DNA from: Candidatus Gastranaerophilales bacterium
Lineage (GTDB): Bacteria; Cyanobacteriota; Vampirovibrionia; Gastranaerophilales; Gastranaerophilaceae
DNA length: 64,000 nucleotides
Assembly (NCBI GenBank): GCA_944325635.1
Contig: CALVBD010000002.1
Location: 1-64,000, forward strand
Direction of reading: 5' to 3'
Each line of letters opens with the position of its first letter. Position 1 is the stretch's first letter. Below, one piece after another: positions 14,471 through 23,438 of this stretch. Below the pieces are notes generated by a model that searched no databases, had not been told where the DNA came from, and saw nothing but the letters and a program-made list of their open reading frames with translations. The position numbers and the translations under genes are program-made.

Positions 14471-16042
14471 CTACTTATTTTCAACGGTTTCTTTGGCTTC
14501 TTTTGGCCTTTTGAAAAGCAGCATAAGCGGAATTACAAGGAAACAGATAATCCCGAAAATTCTGAATGAATCTATAAACGCCCAGAGGTTTGCCTGCTCT
14601 ACAAGATCTCCGTACATAGAATACTGAGCCATATAATTTGCCACACTCTGGTGTGCGTAAGCCGATAATGCACCTGCTGTTGATTGAACTTTATCTATAA
14701 ATATATTATTCAAATCATTGCATTTGCCGACAAGCATATACTGATGAACCTGCGCAAATCTTGTAAGCATTGTAGCAACCAGTGAAGTTCCCACAGCACT
14801 TCCGATATTTTTCAGTAAATTCTGAATACCGGTTGCGTTTGTCATCTGGTCGTTTCTGAGGGTTTCAACCGAAAGGTTCATAATCGGCACCATAGCTAAT
14901 CCCATCCCCATTCCCATAAAGTAATTCGGGATTGCGATATTCATATTGGAAATCTGGAGGTTCAACATCCCAAAAGCCAGCCCTGCACCGCCGATTAAGG
15001 ACAATCCTGCCACTACCATTAATCTGTTATCAAGCCGGTTTGAAAGTGTTGCCGTCAAAACCATGGCTGTTAAACTTCCGAAGCCCCTCGGCATCATTGT
15101 TGCACCGCTTAAAAATGCAGTATATCCCATCATACTCTGCAAAAATTGCGGAAGAATTACAAGAGAAGCATACAAAACCGCTTGAATTACCACCTGTATA
15201 ATCGTTCCTGCCGTGTAGTTTTTGTCTTTAAATACTTTTAAATCAATGAGGGTATCTTTTCTTGTGAGTTGTGAGTGGAAAAACAAAATACACGCCACCA
15301 TAGAAATCCCGAATGTCCATCTTATCCATGTTGCGGCAAACCAGTCGTCGTTGTTACCTTTATCAAGCACAGTCTGGAAAGTTACAAGCCAGATTGTAAG
15401 ATAGAAAAATCCAAGCGTGTCGATTTTTACGTTTTTTTGTCTTTTGGCATAAGGCGGATCCTCAATGAGTTTGTGGGAAAGTATAGCAGCGGCACAGCCG
15501 AACGGAACATTAATATAAAAAATCCACGGCCACGTCCAGTTATCCGTAATCCAGCCGCCCAGAACCGGCCCTACAATCGGCGCTAAGATTACGCCCATCC
15601 CGAAAATTGACATAGCCAGACCGCGTTGTTCTTTCGGAAAACTTTCTATCATAACCGCCTGCGATATCGGTAAGATTCCGCCGCCGCCAAAACCTTGCAG
15701 TACACGTGCAAATATCATGAATTCAATATTTTTCGCCATACCGCAGAGCATTGAGGCAATTGTAAAAAGCATTATGCTTATTATAAAAAAGTTCTTCCGC
15801 CCGAAAACTTTACTGAAAAAATCAACAGCAGGAATTACAATTCCCGCCGCAATTAAGTAACTTGTTAATATCCACATGGATTCATCGCGTGTTGCCGAGA
15901 AGCTTCCCGCCATATATGGAAGCGCAACGTTTCCGATAGTACCGTCCAGTACGTAGATAAATACTGCAAGCATTACCGGTATTACCATTATCCAGGGGTT
16001 AACGGTCGGTTTCCATTCTTCTGTTATTCGTTCGTCTGACAT
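14471..16042 (-). CDS. DHA2-family MFS drug exporter (EmrB-like, second copy)
   Basis: A 523-residue, 14-helix proton-coupled exporter of the EmrB/QacA (DHA2) family. The motifs are clear: LDGTIGNVALPYMAG in helix 1, DESMWILTSYLIAAGIVIP, GRKNFF (motif A), FARVLQGFGGGGILPISQA and GVILAPIVGPVLGGWI (motif C of exporters). It overlaps the upstream transporter gene by 19 bases, so the two are translationally coupled. It probably works with the membrane-fusion protein at 17736 and the channel at 19354. Substrates unknown. Confidence 0.92.
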   Translation of the reverse strand: MSDERITEEWKPTVNPWIMVIPVMLAVFIYVLDGTIGNVALPYMAGSFSATRDESMWILTSYLIAAGIVIPAVDFFSKVFGRKNFFIISIMLFTIASMLCGMAKNIEFMIFARVLQGFGGGGILPISQAVMIESFPKEQRGLAMSIFGMGVILAPIVGPVLGGWITDNWTWPWIFYINVPFGCAAAILSHKLIEDPPYAKRQKNVKIDTLGFFYLTIWLVTFQTVLDKGNNDDWFAATWIRWTFGISMVACILFFHSQLTRKDTLIDLKVFKDKNYTAGTIIQVVIQAVLYASLVILPQFLQSMMGYTAFLSGATMMPRGFGSLTAMVLTATLSNRLDNRLMVVAGLSLIGGAGLAFGMLNLQISNMNIAIPNYFMGMGMGLAMVPIMNLSVETLRNDQMTNATGIQNLLKNIGSAVGTSLVATMLTRFAQVHQYMLVGKCNDLNNIFIDKVQSTAGALSAYAHQSVANYMAQYSMYGDLVEQANLWAFIDSFRIFGIICFLVIPLMLLFKRPKEAKETVENK

Positions 16043-17616
16043 ACAACTTCCTGTTGTTTTACTTTTCTCTCACTCTTTAATATAAACATAACAGGGATTA
16101 AAATAAAACAGGCAATTGCAAAAACTTTAAAAGTTGTCATATAAGCACATAGAGTCGACTGCTGTATAAGCTGGTTATAGAGCATTTTTCCTGCCATATA
16201 CGTTGCGTTGAACATATCTCCTGCCTGATGGATAAATGAGCCGGCATAAGAACTTAATCTATCCGCATAATTATTATTTACATCTGTAAGGGATTTCACA
16301 AGTCCGTTCTGGTGAACCTGAGAAAATCTTGAAATCATTGTTGCTACAAGAGAAGTTCCGATAGCGCCGCCGATTGTTTTTAAAAGGTTCTGGAAACCCG
16401 AAGCGTTTGTCATCTGCTCATCCTTCAGGGTAATACAGGATAATGTCGTAATCGGCATCATTGTAAATACAAGCCCGATACCGAATACAAAGTTCGGGAT
16501 AACAATATTCATCATGCTTATTTGCAAGTTCAATTCACTCAACATCCAGCCGCCGAGCCCCATACAAAGAAGCCCGATAATACCGTAGTTTCTGTAACTT
16601 ATACGTCCCCCGACACCCGCAAAAATCGCAAGCGCCATAAACGCCCCGAGTCCGCGCGGCATAATCGCAACCCCGCTTGTAAATGCGTCATATCCCATCA
16701 TATTCTGCAGTAATTGCGGTAATATTGCAAGTGACGCAAGCAAAACTCCGTTCAATAATATCAGCATTATGGTTCCGCAAAGGAAGTTGCCGTCTTTTAA
16801 TACGTCAAGTTTTATAAGCGGTTTTTTGCCAATTACCTGAGATATAAAGAAGAAAACACATCCCAGTAATGCAATCGCGCTTAACCAGCAAATCCATGGC
16901 GCATTAAACCAGTCAGCATCGTTACCTTTATCAAATACAATCTGCAAAGGTATAAGCCATACGCAAAGCCATAAAAACCCGAATTTATCAAGATGTGTAT
17001 TAGGCTGGCGTTTTGCATAAGGCGGATCTTCAAGAAATTTTTTCGCTAACGCGATACAGAAAAATCCAAAAGGAACATTTATAAAGAAAATATACGGCCA
17101 CGACCAGTTTTCGGTAATATACCCGCCCATAACAGGCCCGAGGATAGGAGCAACAACAACGACAAGCCCGAATACAGCCATCGCCTTATTTCTTGCTTCA
17201 CCTTTAAAGCATTCCATAGTAATCGCCTGCGCCATCGGCATAAGACATCCGCCGCCAAAACCCTGCATTGCACGCGCAATTACAATCATCCCGATTGAAT
17301 TTGCCACCCCACATAAGAATGACGCAAGGGTAAATACAAAAACCCCGAGCATAAAACAGTTTTTTCTTCCCATAAATTTACAGAAAAAATCTATCATAGG
17401 AATTACAATACTGCTCGCCATCAAATAACTTGTCAGAACCCAGATAGATTCCTGATTACTTACGGAATAAGTTCCTGCAATATGCGGCAGGGCTACGTTT
17501 GCAACTGTTTCATCCAGCGCATACATAAATGTCGCAAGGATTACCGGCATAATTATCAGCCAAGGATTAGTTTTTGGCTGCCATTCTTCTGTCTGGATAT
17601 TTTCTTCCTGTGCCAT
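16024..17616 (-). CDS. DHA2-family MFS drug exporter (EmrB-like, first copy)
   Basis: 530 residues, 14 helices, a close paralogue of the next gene: LDETVANVALPHIAG, NQESIWVLTSYLMASSIVIP, GRKNCF, RAMQGFGGGCLMPMAQA, GLVVVVAPILGPVMGGYI. Tandem EmrB-type pumps in one operon could form a heterodimeric or two-substrate system. AAGGAA precedes the ATG. A hairpin in the gap to emrA could reduce read-through. Confidence 0.92.
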   Translation of the reverse strand: MAQEENIQTEEWQPKTNPWLIIMPVILATFMYALDETVANVALPHIAGTYSVSNQESIWVLTSYLMASSIVIPMIDFFCKFMGRKNCFMLGVFVFTLASFLCGVANSIGMIVIARAMQGFGGGCLMPMAQAITMECFKGEARNKAMAVFGLVVVVAPILGPVMGGYITENWSWPYIFFINVPFGFFCIALAKKFLEDPPYAKRQPNTHLDKFGFLWLCVWLIPLQIVFDKGNDADWFNAPWICWLSAIALLGCVFFFISQVIGKKPLIKLDVLKDGNFLCGTIMLILLNGVLLASLAILPQLLQNMMGYDAFTSGVAIMPRGLGAFMALAIFAGVGGRISYRNYGIIGLLCMGLGGWMLSELNLQISMMNIVIPNFVFGIGLVFTMMPITTLSCITLKDEQMTNASGFQNLLKTIGGAIGTSLVATMISRFSQVHQNGLVKSLTDVNNNYADRLSSYAGSFIHQAGDMFNATYMAGKMLYNQLIQQSTLCAYMTTFKVFAIACFILIPVMFILKSERKVKQQEVVCQTNE

Positions 17617-17680
17617 AAAATTTTCCTTCTTATTTTGCGCCGCCGATTTTGCCGGCGCCGCGAATTTTAATCTTTTTTTA

Positions 17681-17719
17681 AAAAAGTGAGTTTTGGTTTT
17701 TATGCCTCACTCACTTTTT
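17681..17719 (-). terminator. attenuator-like hairpin between emrA and the pump genes
   Basis: AAAAAGTGAG (17681-17690) pairs with CTCACTTTTT (17710-17719). On the - strand the stem is followed by TTAAAAAAAG, so termination would be partial at best. Confidence 0.45.
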
Positions 17720-17735
17720 CAATTCTCCCTCTTTC

Positions 17736-18740
17736 TTACTCTCTTATTCTAACCTTTGGTACAACCGACATCCCAGGAACTATGTTGTATTCCTCCGGAT
17801 TAATTTTTTCGGTGAATACTATTTTTACAGGGATTCTCTGTACGATTTTTACGAAAGAACCTACAGCGTTTTCAGGCGGGAATAAGCTTGCCTTTGCGCC
17901 GGAGCTTCTTTGAATACTGTCAATTTTACCTTTGAATACATGATCCGGATAGGTGTCGATTTTAATATCAACAGGCTGTTCAGGTTTCATGTGTCTTAAC
18001 TGGTTTTCTTTGTAGTTTGCCACAACCCAGACATCGTTAGGAACGATTACAAACAGAGGCGAACCCGGCTGAACATACATACCGACTTCTACACGTCTGC
18101 CGGAAACTGTTCCGTCCTGAGGTGCTATTACTTTTGTGTATTTTAAATTTAATTCTGCCTGATCTCGTTCTGCTTTAACTTCTTTTAAATTAGCGTCCGC
18201 AACTTTGTTATCTGTTGTTGACAACAACGACTGCTCTGCCTGCATTAAGTTTGCCTGTGCAGCATCATATTTTGCCTGTGCATTATCAAGAGTTTGTTTT
18301 GACACTGCTCCTGATTCAAAAAGTTTTGTATATCTTTCCAAATCTTTTTTCGCAACATCTATATTAGTTTGCATTGCTTTGAAGTTCGCTTTTGCATTAT
18401 TTTGATCAAGTAAAGTTTTCTGATACTTTGCTTCTGCTTTTTCCAGTGCAACTTTATAATCCGTGTCATCAATTTCCGCAACGACCATGCCGGCTTTCAC
18501 AGGCTGGTTATCGGTTACGTAAACTTTTGTAATGTGGCCTGAAATCTTTGGCGACACCTGAACGGTTGTTGTTTCTACATAAGCGTCATCCGTCGTCTGG
18601 TATGTCAGGGCATCATGTACAAAATATCCCACACCGCACGCAATCAGTATCCCTATAATCGCACCGATGGTTCTTTTTCTTCCTTTAGGGGGTTGTTTTT
18701 TCTCCTCTTCTTTAATTTCCGTTGTTTTTTCTTCTTCCAT
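17736..18740 (-). CDS. EmrA/HlyD-type membrane fusion protein
   Basis: The periplasmic adaptor linking the inner-membrane pumps to an outer-membrane channel. A basic N-terminus is followed by one membrane helix (RTIGAIIGILIACGVGYFV, about 25-43), the first half of the biotinyl-lipoyl domain (VQVSPKISGHITKVYVTDNQPVKAGMVV), a helical hairpin rich in Ala/Lys/Gln, then APQDGTVSGRRVEVGMYVQPG and a beta-barrel domain. ATG 18740 is chosen over 18752 because AGGTC lies just before it. It starts 21 bases after the MarR stop, in one operon. Confidence 0.93.
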   Translation of the reverse strand: MEEEKTTEIKEEEKKQPPKGRKRTIGAIIGILIACGVGYFVHDALTYQTTDDAYVETTTVQVSPKISGHITKVYVTDNQPVKAGMVVAEIDDTDYKVALEKAEAKYQKTLLDQNNAKANFKAMQTNIDVAKKDLERYTKLFESGAVSKQTLDNAQAKYDAAQANLMQAEQSLLSTTDNKVADANLKEVKAERDQAELNLKYTKVIAPQDGTVSGRRVEVGMYVQPGSPLFVIVPNDVWVVANYKENQLRHMKPEQPVDIKIDTYPDHVFKGKIDSIQRSSGAKASLFPPENAVGSFVKIVQRIPVKIVFTEKINPEEYNIVPGMSVVPKVRIRE

Positions 18741-18761
18741 TTTTGACCTCATCTATATAAA

Positions 18762-19226
18762 TTATATGTTTAAATTTACAAATTCTTCCAAATTTTTTCT
18801 GAAAGTTCTGATTGCTTCCTGTAATTTATTCTCTTCTTCATCTGTATATTTGCAGGAAACATTTTCAAGAAATGCTTTAAACTTTCCGTTTATTTCTTCA
18901 AGTTTTTTATTACCTTCTTCCGTAATTATAACTTTCTTTATAAGTCTGTTATTTTTTACGTCAATAATTCTTTTTATTAAATTCTTTTTCTCAAGAGAAT
19001 TTATAATTCTGCCGGTATTAGCTCTGTCTTTCAAAATGAGTTTTGCTAAATCCCGCTGGCATATTTCAGGATGACAACAAATTGTATCAAGTGCGGCATT
19101 TTCTTCCGGCGTCAGTTCTATTTCAAGCTTTTTAAACACCTGAATCCCCAAAAATTTCATAACCTTTGCCGTTAATTCTATATCATAATATATGCTGTCT
19201 GTATAATGTTTTATTTCTTCTTTCAT
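18762..19226 (-). CDS. MarR-like regulator of the efflux locus (copy D)
   Basis: 154 residues, a paralogue of the proteins at 5380 and 5950: YYDIELTAKVMKFLG, LTPEENAALDTICCHPEICQRDLAKLILKDRANTGRIINSLEKKNLI and a basic wing (KNNRLIKKVIITEEG). As first gene of the marR-emrA-emrB-emrB operon, and divergent from the outer-membrane channel, it is the likely local repressor, with drug-like ligands expected by analogy with EmrR. Inverted repeats at 19262-19291 are candidate operators. Confidence 0.85.
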   Translation of the reverse strand: MKEEIKHYTDSIYYDIELTAKVMKFLGIQVFKKLEIELTPEENAALDTICCHPEICQRDLAKLILKDRANTGRIINSLEKKNLIKRIIDVKNNRLIKKVIITEEGNKKLEEINGKFKAFLENVSCKYTDEEENKLQEAIRTFRKNLEEFVNLNI

Positions 19227-19261
19227 GCTATTTTCAATTCATTTTTATAATTTGTATATCT

Positions 19262-19291
19262 GTTGTAAAAAAAATATGTTGCATTTACAAC
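19262..19291. promoter_or_regulatory. inverted repeat between marR and the channel gene
   Basis: GTTGTAAA (19262-19269) and TTTACAAC (19284-19291) are separated by 14 bases. A related element, TTGTAAAAAATGCAA, lies at about 19313. Either may bind the adjacent MarR-like protein and control both directions. Confidence 0.55.
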
Positions 19292-19353
19292 AATAGTATG
19301 CTAACATATCATTGTAAAAAATGCAAGTACATTTGTAAGAAGGAATTAAAACG

Positions 19354-20745
19354 TTGAAAAAGGTATTAACAATAACGCTTTTGATGAGCATGATGACCAT
19401 GACTTTCACCCCTGTTTTAGCTGTTGAAAATACAAATACTGCTCAGCCGAAACAATTTAAAAGCATGGTAAAGAAGAGTAAAAAAGTATCTGATGATTAT
19501 AAATACGCTTATGTAAATATGGACTTCTGGAACAGCTTCAATGACGCAAATTTGAGTGCATATATAGATAAAGCCATTAAAAATAATTATGATTTGAAAA
19601 ACGCAACCCTTGCAGTAGAAGAATATTACCAGAATACAAGACTGCAGTTTGCAAACGAACTTCCGCAGGTAGGCGCAGGATTCTCCCCTAGTTATGTAAA
19701 ACTTCCGGGGCAATCAAGCTGGGATTGGGCGTTCGCTACTCCGGCAATCGCAAATTATGAAGCCGATATCTTCCTCAAAAACAGAGATAAAACAAAATCA
19801 GCAAAAAAATTGTATGAAGGTTCCCAATATGACGAACGCGCAGCTTATATTGCAATCGCATCTTCCGTCGGAACTGCTTACTTGAATATCGTAAGACTCG
19901 ATAAATTAATTCAGCTTCAAAAAGAAATCGTTGACCTCCGTCAGGAAATCTACGATTTGATGCTTGCAAGAAACCGCGAAGGGATAACCTCCACTGCTGA
20001 TACTGTTATCGCAAATAAAGCTCTCGTTCAAGGTCAGACCGATTTGATTGAACTGGAAAAACAGAGAGAATTTCTTCTGCACCAGCTGGCAGTGCTTACA
20101 GGCGAAAGCCCTGAAAATGTAAATGAATTTAAAATTTCCGCTTATGAAAACGTAAATTATACAGGAAACATTCCGTCGGAAATTTCTTCCGATGTAATCG
20201 TACAAAGACCGGATTACCTGAAAGCGGAAGCAATGGTTGAAAAAGCCGGTATTGATGTCAGAGTTGCAAGAAAAGAATTTCTCCCGACGATTAATATTAC
20301 GGGGCTTGCACTCTTTAATGCCGCAAACTTTGGCAGTGCCTGGTCAACCTCTAGTATGCTCGGTGCTCTTGCCGCAGGAGCTATGCTTCCGATATTTACC
20401 GGCGGCAGACGTATTGCAAATTTAAAACTTAAAAAAGTTCAGTACGATGAAATCCTTAACCGGTATCTGAAAACTAATTTAACTGCAATTCAGGAGGTTA
20501 ATGATGCCCTCGTTGCAGTTAAAAAAGATACCGAAAAAATGGAACAGACAAAAAAACAATCAGAACTTGAAAAAACAGACTTTATGTACAACCGTGACAA
20601 ATATAATCAGGGTACAATTTCAAAACTTGATTTGATCCAGTATAAAGAAAATCTGCTCACGATCGATAAGCTTGTCGCACAGCAGCAGATTGAATGTATG
20701 GTTGATTACATAAGTTTGTACAAAGCAGTTGGAAGTAAGATATAG
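19354..20745 (+). CDS. TolC/NodT-type outer-membrane efflux protein
   Basis: 463 residues with a signal peptide (MKKVLTITLLMSMMTMTFTPVLA). It shows the two structural repeats of outer-membrane factors: YIDKAIKNNYDLKNATLAVEE and LQFANELPQVGAG near the N-terminus, then VIVQRPDYLKAEAMVEKAGIDVRVARKEFLPTI and GGRRIANLKLKKVQYDE. It would form the trimeric exit duct for the divergent EmrA/EmrB genes. The start codon is TTG with an AGAAGGA ribosome site; the signal peptide fits this start exactly. Confidence 0.92.
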   Translation: MKKVLTITLLMSMMTMTFTPVLAVENTNTAQPKQFKSMVKKSKKVSDDYKYAYVNMDFWNSFNDANLSAYIDKAIKNNYDLKNATLAVEEYYQNTRLQFANELPQVGAGFSPSYVKLPGQSSWDWAFATPAIANYEADIFLKNRDKTKSAKKLYEGSQYDERAAYIAIASSVGTAYLNIVRLDKLIQLQKEIVDLRQEIYDLMLARNREGITSTADTVIANKALVQGQTDLIELEKQREFLLHQLAVLTGESPENVNEFKISAYENVNYTGNIPSEISSDVIVQRPDYLKAEAMVEKAGIDVRVARKEFLPTINITGLALFNAANFGSAWSTSSMLGALAAGAMLPIFTGGRRIANLKLKKVQYDEILNRYLKTNLTAIQEVNDALVAVKKDTEKMEQTKKQSELEKTDFMYNRDKYNQGTISKLDLIQYKENLLTIDKLVAQQQIECMVDYISLYKAVGSKI

Positions 20746-20793
20746 AAACAATAAATAATCATCACCTCTTTACTTTATTAAAAAGTAAAGCCT

Positions 20794-20820
20794 GCCGGTA
20801 TACCACATATACCGGCTTTT
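20794..20820 (+). terminator. terminator after the channel gene
   Basis: GCCGGTATA (20794-20802) and TATACCGGC (20808-20816) form a 9-bp stem with a 5-base loop, followed by TTTT. Confidence 0.8.
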
Positions 20821-20960
20821 CATTATATATAAAGGCAACCGGGATTTCGCGAAAATGTACGCGATGAAAAATTTCTGCAGTGCTACGGCCTGTAATGTTG
20901 CGGCTTGAGCAAGCATAAGTATTATCCCCTGTGAATATTCTGCGAATTCGCGAGACTGCA

Positions 20961-20981
20961 AAAAGCGGCGACACTAGATTA
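20961..20981 (+). repeat. R4, 3' remnant of the GC-rich repeat
   Basis: AAAGCGGCGACACTAGATTA matches the last 20 bases of R1 and lies 9 bases from the stop of the thymidine kinase gene. Confidence 0.6.
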
Positions 20982-20989
20982 GACTACAA

Positions 20990-21604
20990 CTATTTCAGGC
21001 TGAACGGAAGAATTTTAACCACCTGCTTTTTCGGCTGATTATCAGGCAGTTCATAACATTTAATGCATCTCGCTTCATAAGTTTCATCTCCGCCTATCAT
21101 TATCAATGGTGAATTTTTATCTGCAGGTTTTCCGTCAATGAGTCTTTGTGTTCTTGTCGCATGGTCGCATCCGCATTTCATACATACGGCATGTAGTTTA
21201 TCCACACGTGTTGCAATACACATTAATTCGGGCATATGACCGAACGGTTCAGCTTTAAAATCCAATTCAAGACCTGTTCCGATAACTTTTTTACCTTCAT
21301 CCATAAGTTTTGCAATAACTTTTGTTATATTTCCGTCGAAAAATTGAAGCTCATCGATAGCTACAATTTCATCTTCGGGTCTGACTATACTTAATATTTG
21401 TATTGAATGTTTTACTTTAATAGCATCAAGCCAGAGTCCGTTTCGGGATTCAATATAATCTCCTTTTGCCCGTGTATCGACATCAGGTGAAATTACTTTT
21501 ACTTTTTTCTTTGCTATGATGCAGCGGCGCACCCTTCTTAGTAGTTCTTCTGTTTTTCCGCAGCTCATCGGTCCTGTGATGAGTTCAAAGCTGTAACCTT
21601 CCAT
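20990..21604 (-). CDS. tdk: thymidine kinase
   Basis: The type II (TK1-like) enzyme that phosphorylates thymidine in nucleotide salvage. Walker A is ITGPMSCGKTEELLRRVRR (residues 9-27); Walker B-like VAIDELQFF follows; the thymidine-binding lasso is near MIGGDETYEARC. Two CxxC pairs (CMKCGC and CIKCYE) build the zinc site. At 204 residues the length is normal. It is monogenic here, with GC-rich repeat remnants just downstream. Confidence 0.96.
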   Translation of the reverse strand: MEGYSFELITGPMSCGKTEELLRRVRRCIIAKKKVKVISPDVDTRAKGDYIESRNGLWLDAIKVKHSIQILSIVRPEDEIVAIDELQFFDGNITKVIAKLMDEGKKVIGTGLELDFKAEPFGHMPELMCIATRVDKLHAVCMKCGCDHATRTQRLIDGKPADKNSPLIMIGGDETYEARCIKCYELPDNQPKKQVVKILPFSLK

Positions 21605-21802
21605 TATATCTCCGTATGCCCCAATATTATTGTATTATCTTCAAACAATTTTATTATAGTTCTTAATTGTCGATTTGAAAATTAAAAGTAAAGAAAATGT
21701 TACGTTGAATTTATATTGCAAGAAGTGGCGATGTAGTTTATAATAAAAGTAGTTTATATAATGTGCTAAAAGAGGAGGAAAATATGAAAACCATTGCTAT
21801 GA

Positions 21803-22561
21803 TTGAGTTTACGGGGGGGGGGGCAGACTAGCTTAAGGCTAAAAAGAGCATTTACTCTTTCAGAGGTTCTTATAACCTTGGGAATTATTGGAATTGTGGC
21901 GTCGATGACATTGCCAGCAATAATTCAACAGAATCAGAAGAAAGTGGTAGCAACCCGTCTGAAGCAGACCTACAGCCAGTTATATCAGGCAATAAATATG
22001 GCACAGGCTCAATACGGAGATATGAAGAATTGGGATGTGAATGATAATTACGGCACCTCTATTGATTCGGATAATCCGTCAAAAGATGAAAATATGGCTA
22101 AAGTTTTTGCCGAAAAGTATTTAAAACCCTATCTGAAATATAACGGAACCCCTGATACTTATACACTGGCACAAAAGGGTTATAATAAATATATTACTAA
22201 AAACGGCAGCGAGCATTTGGTACTAAATTCTCAATTTTATATTATCGAATTGGTAAACGGTGTTAGCCTTTTTATCGGTTATGACGGAAGTACCGATACA
22301 GGCTCGTACAGCTATCCTTCTATATATGTGGATATAAACGGAAAAACCAAGCCAAATGTAGTAGGACGTGATTTGTTTATGTTTCATTTAGATTCTGTAA
22401 AAACGATGAGAGTTAAGCCGTACGGATACGGGTATAATTTTACCAGGGATGAACTCATAAAGCGCTGTTCCGCAAATTCTGGACATAATGCAAATAACTT
22501 ATTTTGTACAGCGTTGATATTTAAGGACGGCTGGGAGATAAAGGACGATTATCCGTGGTAG
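21803..22561 (+). CDS. type IV pilin-like protein, probably phase-variable
   Basis: The frame encodes a class of secreted or pilus-like proteins with a prepilin signal: LRLKRA|FTLSEVLITLGIIGIVASM, with cleavage expected before FTLSE and Glu at +5, then a ~200-residue globular part ending KDGWEIKDDYPW. The only good ribosome site (AGAGGAGG) serves the ATG at 21784, but an 11-base G tract (21813-21823) throws that start out of frame; it ends at TAG 21829 after 15 codons. With 10 or 13 G the ATG reads straight into the pilin. The TTG at 21803 is in frame but has no ribosome site. Confidence 0.85.
   Translation: MSLRGGGQTSLRLKRAFTLSEVLITLGIIGIVASMTLPAIIQQNQKKVVATRLKQTYSQLYQAINMAQAQYGDMKNWDVNDNYGTSIDSDNPSKDENMAKVFAEKYLKPYLKYNGTPDTYTLAQKGYNKYITKNGSEHLVLNSQFYIIELVNGVSLFIGYDGSTDTGSYSYPSIYVDINGKTKPNVVGRDLFMFHLDSVKTMRVKPYGYGYNFTRDELIKRCSANSGHNANNLFCTALIFKDGWEIKDDYPW
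21813..21823 (+). repeat. poly-G tract (11 G) at the start of the pilin gene
   Basis: A homopolymer of 11 G in an AT-rich genome, inside the first 15 codons behind a strong ribosome site, is a classic site for slipped-strand phase variation. 11 or 12 G gives OFF; 10 or 13 gives ON. Confidence 0.85.
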
Positions 22562-22591
22562 TAAGGTTTATATATAATCTCCCAGCCGTCC
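22525..22591. repeat. 15-bp inverted repeat spanning the pilin stop codon
   Basis: GGACGGCTGGGAGAT (22525-22539), which encodes part of the KDGWEI end of the pilin, pairs perfectly with ATCTCCCAGCCGTCC (22577-22591) downstream. It may act as a terminator or be the scar of an inverted partial duplication. Confidence 0.75.
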
Positions 22592-22619
22592 GTCTGACGA
22601 TGACCGTGCGGGCATTATA

Positions 22620-23438
22620 TTAATGTACCTTGTAGAAACCGCTTCCGCCCAGTACTTTATCTTTTAACTTCTTCATCCCTGCGCCGTAGAAGTATTTCAA
22701 CTGTTCAGGGAATTTTTCTGCTATGTCAATTAAGTACATATCATGTACAATAAATTCTTTTATCAAAAAAACAATGTCTTCATTCTTTGTCCAGATAATA
22801 TTAAAATCATTATTTTTAGAGCTGCTTAGTTTCCCAAAACATCCCTCAGTATTATCCGAGGCCAGATATATAAATCTGCCGCCCAGAGAATGTTCGATTT
22901 CTCTGCCGCCTGTGTGCTGAAAAACCGTTCCGAAATTACATTTAAAATTGTCGTATCCAACGATTTTTATATCAAGTCCGCGATTATATGCATCAAATAG
23001 ATGTGGCTCAAAATATTTAAAGTCCTGTGACCATATTTCTATAAATATTTCTTTTGAAGCGTTATTGATAATTTCTATTATTTTTTTATGAATAGCATTT
23101 TGCCCGCTAACGCTCATAATAGGTTCGGTATAATTATCTTTTACGTTCGGGAGTTTTTTTTCAAGATAATCAAGAGTTGATGTGATTTTTCTTTTGTACC
23201 GTTTGGTTAATTCTTTCGGCTTTATCGGTGTATAAGTTACGGGCTTTGTGTTAGACGCCGTAACAATATGCTCTGCTTCCAAAGCTTTTAGAGTATCATA
23301 TGATCGTGACTGCGGGATATCCGCTAATTTACTTACTTCATATCCTGTTGCAGGATACTTTTTTAACAGGGCAAGATAAACTTTTGCCTCATAACTGTTG
23401 AGACCAATCTCTTTTAAATTTTCTATTAATTCATCCAT
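22620..23438 (-). CDS. TrmB-family transcriptional regulator
   Basis: 272 residues. The N-terminal winged helix reads LKEIGLNSYEAKVYLALLKKYPATGYEVSKLADIPQSRSYDTLKALE, as in TrmB; after a coiled linker (YKRKITSTLDYLEKKL) comes the TrmB effector-binding, phospholipase D-like domain (KKIIEIINNASKEIFIEIW). TrmB regulators usually sense sugars, mostly in archaea but also in bacteria. It directly follows the Spy-like gene with no gap, so they form an operon. Targets unknown. Confidence 0.85.
   Translation of the reverse strand: MDELIENLKEIGLNSYEAKVYLALLKKYPATGYEVSKLADIPQSRSYDTLKALEAEHIVTASNTKPVTYTPIKPKELTKRYKRKITSTLDYLEKKLPNVKDNYTEPIMSVSGQNAIHKKIIEIINNASKEIFIEIWSQDFKYFEPHLFDAYNRGLDIKIVGYDNFKCNFGTVFQHTGGREIEHSLGGRFIYLASDNTEGCFGKLSSSKNNDFNIIWTKNEDIVFLIKEFIVHDMYLIDIAEKFPEQLKYFYGAGMKKLKDKVLGGSGFYKVH

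Noticed and set aside
14322-14627. A 101-codon + strand ORF over the end of the MFS gene
   Set aside because: It is antisense to a clear transporter gene and begins in low-complexity repeat DNA.
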